NCBI GenBank assembly: GCA_047629415.1
Contig: JBLHWZ010000024.1
Location: 1 to 33,715 of the forward strand
Source of the DNA: CBDUJZ01 sp047629415
GTDB lineage: Bacteria; Myxococcota_A; Bradymonadia; REDH01
Direction of reading: 5' to 3'
DNA: 33,715 bases
Within the stretch, counting starts at the first letter, position 1. Each line of letters starts with the position of its first letter. A model generated the notes under the pieces. It was not told the DNA's origin. It worked only from the letters and a program-made list of their open reading frames with translations, and did not search any database. Made by a program: the position numbers and the translations under genes. Below are positions 31,901-33,715 of this stretch, one piece after another.

Positions 31901-32386
31901 TTAGCGGCGCACTCGGTAGCTCGCCACCGCTTCGTCCACCGCGGTTGCGGCGGCGGCGTAGAGCTCCTCGTCGCCCCCAGCTTCGATGACGTGTACGAAC
32001 TTCTCGGTGACGAAGAGTGCGATGTCGTATCGGAACGTGCGGCCCTCTTGGTCTCGCCCAAACTCCAACCGCACGCCTTCGGTCCCATCGGAGGAGCGAA
32101 TCGCCTCTTCGTTGAGCAGGGCGTATCCGGCGGACGTTCGCAGCCGGAGCTTGGTCGCGTCGACCCAGAACTGCATGTCGGCGGGAGGGACATCGCTGCC
32201 GTCGCGCATCCGAATCTGACGGGCGCCGACGACGATGCCGTCTGGTGTCGTCGCTCGATAATCGTAGGGGCTCCAGCGGTCTTCGTTCAGCGCGATCATG
32301 CCGTCGGGCGTTACGATGCTGTAGGGAGCGCAGGCTGGTGCGAGGAGTGAGCAGGCGATGAGGCCAAGCAATGTGAGAGTCTTCAT
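31901..32386 (-). CDS. Small lipoprotein, unknown function
   Basis: The ATG at 32386, with a good Shine-Dalgarno AGGAG 8 nt upstream, gives a 161-aa protein; a longer in-frame reading is possible but unneeded. The signal peptide ends at Cys12 (LIAC) or more likely Cys19 (APAC). The mature part begins YSIVTPDGMIAL and repeats the TPDGIV idea (residues about 24-50), then forms an alpha/beta domain ending in helices. I do not recognise the family. It is encoded immediately after the DUF4349 lipoprotein and overlaps its 3' end through its ribosome-binding site. Confidence 0.8.
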   Translation of the reverse strand: MKTLTLLGLIACSLLAPACAPYSIVTPDGMIALNEDRWSPYDYRATTPDGIVVGARQIRMRDGSDVPPADMQFWVDATKLRLRTSAGYALLNEEAIRSSDGTEGVRLEFGRDQEGRTFRYDIALFVTEKFVHVIEAGGDEELYAAAATAVDEAVASYRVRR

Positions 32387-32394
32387 AGTCTTGG

Positions 32395-32399
32395 CTCCT
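32395..32399 (-). promoter_or_regulatory. Ribosome-binding site for the small lipoprotein
   Basis: AGGAG on the minus strand, 8 nt before the ATG at 32386. It overlaps the TAG stop of the DUF4349 gene and supports the shorter start. Confidence 0.75.
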
Positions 32400-33276
32400 A
32401 GAGTGAGAGCAGGCGCTCGACGCCGAGCTGGTTCAGCCACTGGAACGGCAAGCGGTACTCGTCGCCCGGGACCAAGGAGATTGGCAGGCGAGAGAAGCTC
32501 ACAACGATGGTGGAGAACGCGATGCGATCGACCATCTCCCTGCGCTGTCCTTCGAACATCTCGATCTCGAGCGTGATGCGCTGAAGCTCGCGCTCGATTG
32601 CCAGCGCATCCGACACGTTCTCCGCTTGGGTGAGTAGAATCTCAAGGCGCTCCCACATGGCGCGAGCGTTCGCCAATCGCACCTCAACGTCGTTGAACTG
32701 GTCGGTGACATCCCGGGCGTCCCACGAGAGTGAGAGTGTGTCGCCAAGGTCGCCGAGTGCGTCCAACGCATCGCGGAACCGCTCGGCCGGGATTCGCAAC
32801 GTCACCGAGTTGGCGGTTCGCTGTGAGCTGTAGCCACCGTAGGATTCCGCGAGGGCGACTGCGGAGACTTGAATCTCGTCCACGTCGTAGATCGCGAGGG
32901 TGATGGCGCCTGTGTAGATCAGCAGCGGCAAGCTGCGCTCGGAAGCTTGGTCGAGCGGAGGCACGTCGTCGGCACTCGCGATGGCTGTGTCCTGCCGAGG
33001 CAGGCCTGCAAGCACTTGGTCCGCGGTAGGGGTGGGCGTTGGCTGCGGGGCCATCGGAGCGGTGAAATTATCGTTAGATGATCGCCTAGAGCTGTTGCTA
33101 CCTGAGCCGCCCATGCTCTCCACCGAGAGCGCTATCGGGCGATACGCCACACTTTCGTTGTCGAAAGAGCCGTCGGTTTCATAGTCCGACTGGTCCGGTT
33201 CAACGTAGTAGTAATCGCTGGAGGCACCGCAGGCGGTGAGCCATAGCGCGGCGAAGAAGAGGGCTGCTAATCGCAT
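32398..33276 (-). CDS. DUF4349 lipoprotein
   Basis: The 292-aa protein starts MRLAALFFAALWLTAC (lipobox, Cys16). A low-complexity Ser/Asn/Gln/Pro-rich linker runs to about residue 100. The DUF4349 domain then starts with LLIYTGAITLAIYDVDE and includes GGYSSQRTANSVTLRIPAERFRDAL-type beta strands and a long coiled-coil helix around VEVRLANARAMWERLEILL. DUF4349 proteins in other bacteria are membrane- or envelope-associated and of unknown function; here the C-terminal transmembrane helix common in other members is weak or missing, and the lipid anchor may replace it. Confidence 0.88.
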   Translation of the reverse strand: MRLAALFFAALWLTACGASSDYYYVEPDQSDYETDGSFDNESVAYRPIALSVESMGGSGSNSSRRSSNDNFTAPMAPQPTPTPTADQVLAGLPRQDTAIASADDVPPLDQASERSLPLLIYTGAITLAIYDVDEIQVSAVALAESYGGYSSQRTANSVTLRIPAERFRDALDALGDLGDTLSLSWDARDVTDQFNDVEVRLANARAMWERLEILLTQAENVSDALAIERELQRITLEIEMFEGQRREMVDRIAFSTIVVSFSRLPISLVPGDEYRLPFQWLNQLGVERLLSL

Positions 33277-33288
33277 CGGTTCAGGGGT

Positions 33289-33304
33289 GAGGTGACGTCA
33301 CCTC
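33289..33304. promoter_or_regulatory. 16-bp perfect palindrome upstream of the DUF4349 operon
   Basis: GAGGTGACGTCACCTC is its own reverse complement, with no loop, so it suits a dimeric DNA-binding protein rather than an RNA hairpin. It begins 12 bp before the DUF4349 start and follows the VOC gene on the same strand. It may be an operator. Confidence 0.5.
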
Positions 33305-33363
33305 GGTCCATAACGAGAGTCCCGCCGGATCGGTCTAGGTTGCGCGAGCAAGTCTAGGGTTGT

Positions 33364-33715
33364 CTACTCGGCAGGCTTCCGTTCCGGCTCCCACATCTCA
33401 AACTTCCGACCGTCGTTGTCGATGGCCCAGCCGAAGCGGCCGATGGTATCCATCTCCTCGACCTCGTCGATGACGGTCACGCCTGCGGCCTTTAGCTGCT
33501 CCCGCATGCCGTCGAGGTCGTCGACGATATAGTTGACCATGAACTCCTGTTTTCCCGGGTCAAAGTAGCCGGTGTCATCAGAGAACGGGGACCAGACGAG
33601 GCCTTCATCGATGTCGGCGTTTCGTTGCCGAGACTCGAACATGACGTAGCCGTGTTTGTCAGGCTCGAAGCCCAGATTGTCGATGTACCATTGCTTGGTG
33701 GCTTGCGTGTCTTTG
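33364..33715 (-). CDS. Glyoxalase/VOC-family protein, C-terminal part (5' end outside window)
   Basis: The frame runs from the right edge to a stop at 33364-33366 and encodes about 116 residues. It reads through WYIDNLGFEPDKHGYVMFESRQ, then FMVNYIVDDLDGMREQLKAAG and ends with GWAIDNDGRKFEMWEPE, a typical vicinal oxygen chelate (VOC) half-module order. The GYVMFESR Met at 33642 is internal, not a start. The metal-ligand E in KFEMWEP is present. Substrate unknown; many such small proteins are bleomycin-resistance- or glyoxalase-like. Confidence 0.85.
   Translation of the reverse strand, partial: KDTQATKQWYIDNLGFEPDKHGYVMFESRQRNADIDEGLVWSPFSDDTGYFDPGKQEFMVNYIVDDLDGMREQLKAAGVTVIDEVEEMDTIGRFGWAIDNDGRKFEMWEPERKPAE

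Overview
The window looks like a chromosomal segment of a Gram-negative, moderately high-GC bacterium, most likely a member of the Myxococcota or Bradymonadota (former Deltaproteobacteria). This is inferred from three things: a type IV pilin followed by an ABC transporter pair as in Myxococcus xanthus pilA-pilG-pilH-pilI, sigma-54-type promoters, and many lipoproteins with Cys-rich, pre-peptidase C-terminal (PPC) and acidic low-complexity regions. I saw no rRNA, tRNA, CRISPR array, insertion sequence or phage gene.

Region 1 (1-9576, + strand) is a type IV pilus locus. It starts inside one pilin gene, followed by a second pilin gene whose 3' part and terminator are almost identical to the first. 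The second pilin has a recognisable -24/-12 sigma-54 promoter, with a perfect inverted repeat about 88 bp upstream of the predicted transcription start that could be an activator site. Next come eight tightly overlapping genes: a helical-repeat membrane protein, an NDP-sugar epimerase/dehydratase, two DegT-type sugar aminotransferases, an ABC ATPase and permease (PilH/PilI-like), a small membrane protein, and a DUF2723 GT-C-like membrane protein. Together they suggest export or assembly of the pilin plus synthesis and transfer of an amino sugar, possibly onto the pilin.

Region 2 (9599-18391) has a DUF4832-type lipoprotein on the minus strand, and divergently an Mrp/ApbC-like P-loop protein that lacks the CxxC iron-sulfur motif. 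After it comes a stress/starvation operon prkA-yeaH-spoVR followed directly by a MoxR AAA+ ATPase. A second sigma-54-like promoter lies just before prkA.

Region 3 (18414-25510, - strand) encodes secreted or lipid-anchored proteins: a DUF3604 PHP-like lipoprotein, a metzincin-like lipoprotein with an altered third zinc-ligand position, and a large Ig-like/PPC lipoprotein. Between them is a small operon with a 75-aa protein, a nucleotidyltransferase-fold protein and the YciH/SUI1 translation factor.

Region 4 (25793-33715) holds a membrane-anchored calcineurin-like phosphoesterase whose 5' end carries a C10 tract and whose metal site is altered, an fdhD-YdeP-type molybdoenzyme pair, a PEBP/YbhB protein, a radical SAM protein with a six-Cys C-terminus, two lipoproteins (one DUF4349) and the C-terminal part of a glyoxalase/VOC protein running off the right edge. 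All functions are assigned by reading motifs and family resemblance from memory; no database search was possible.
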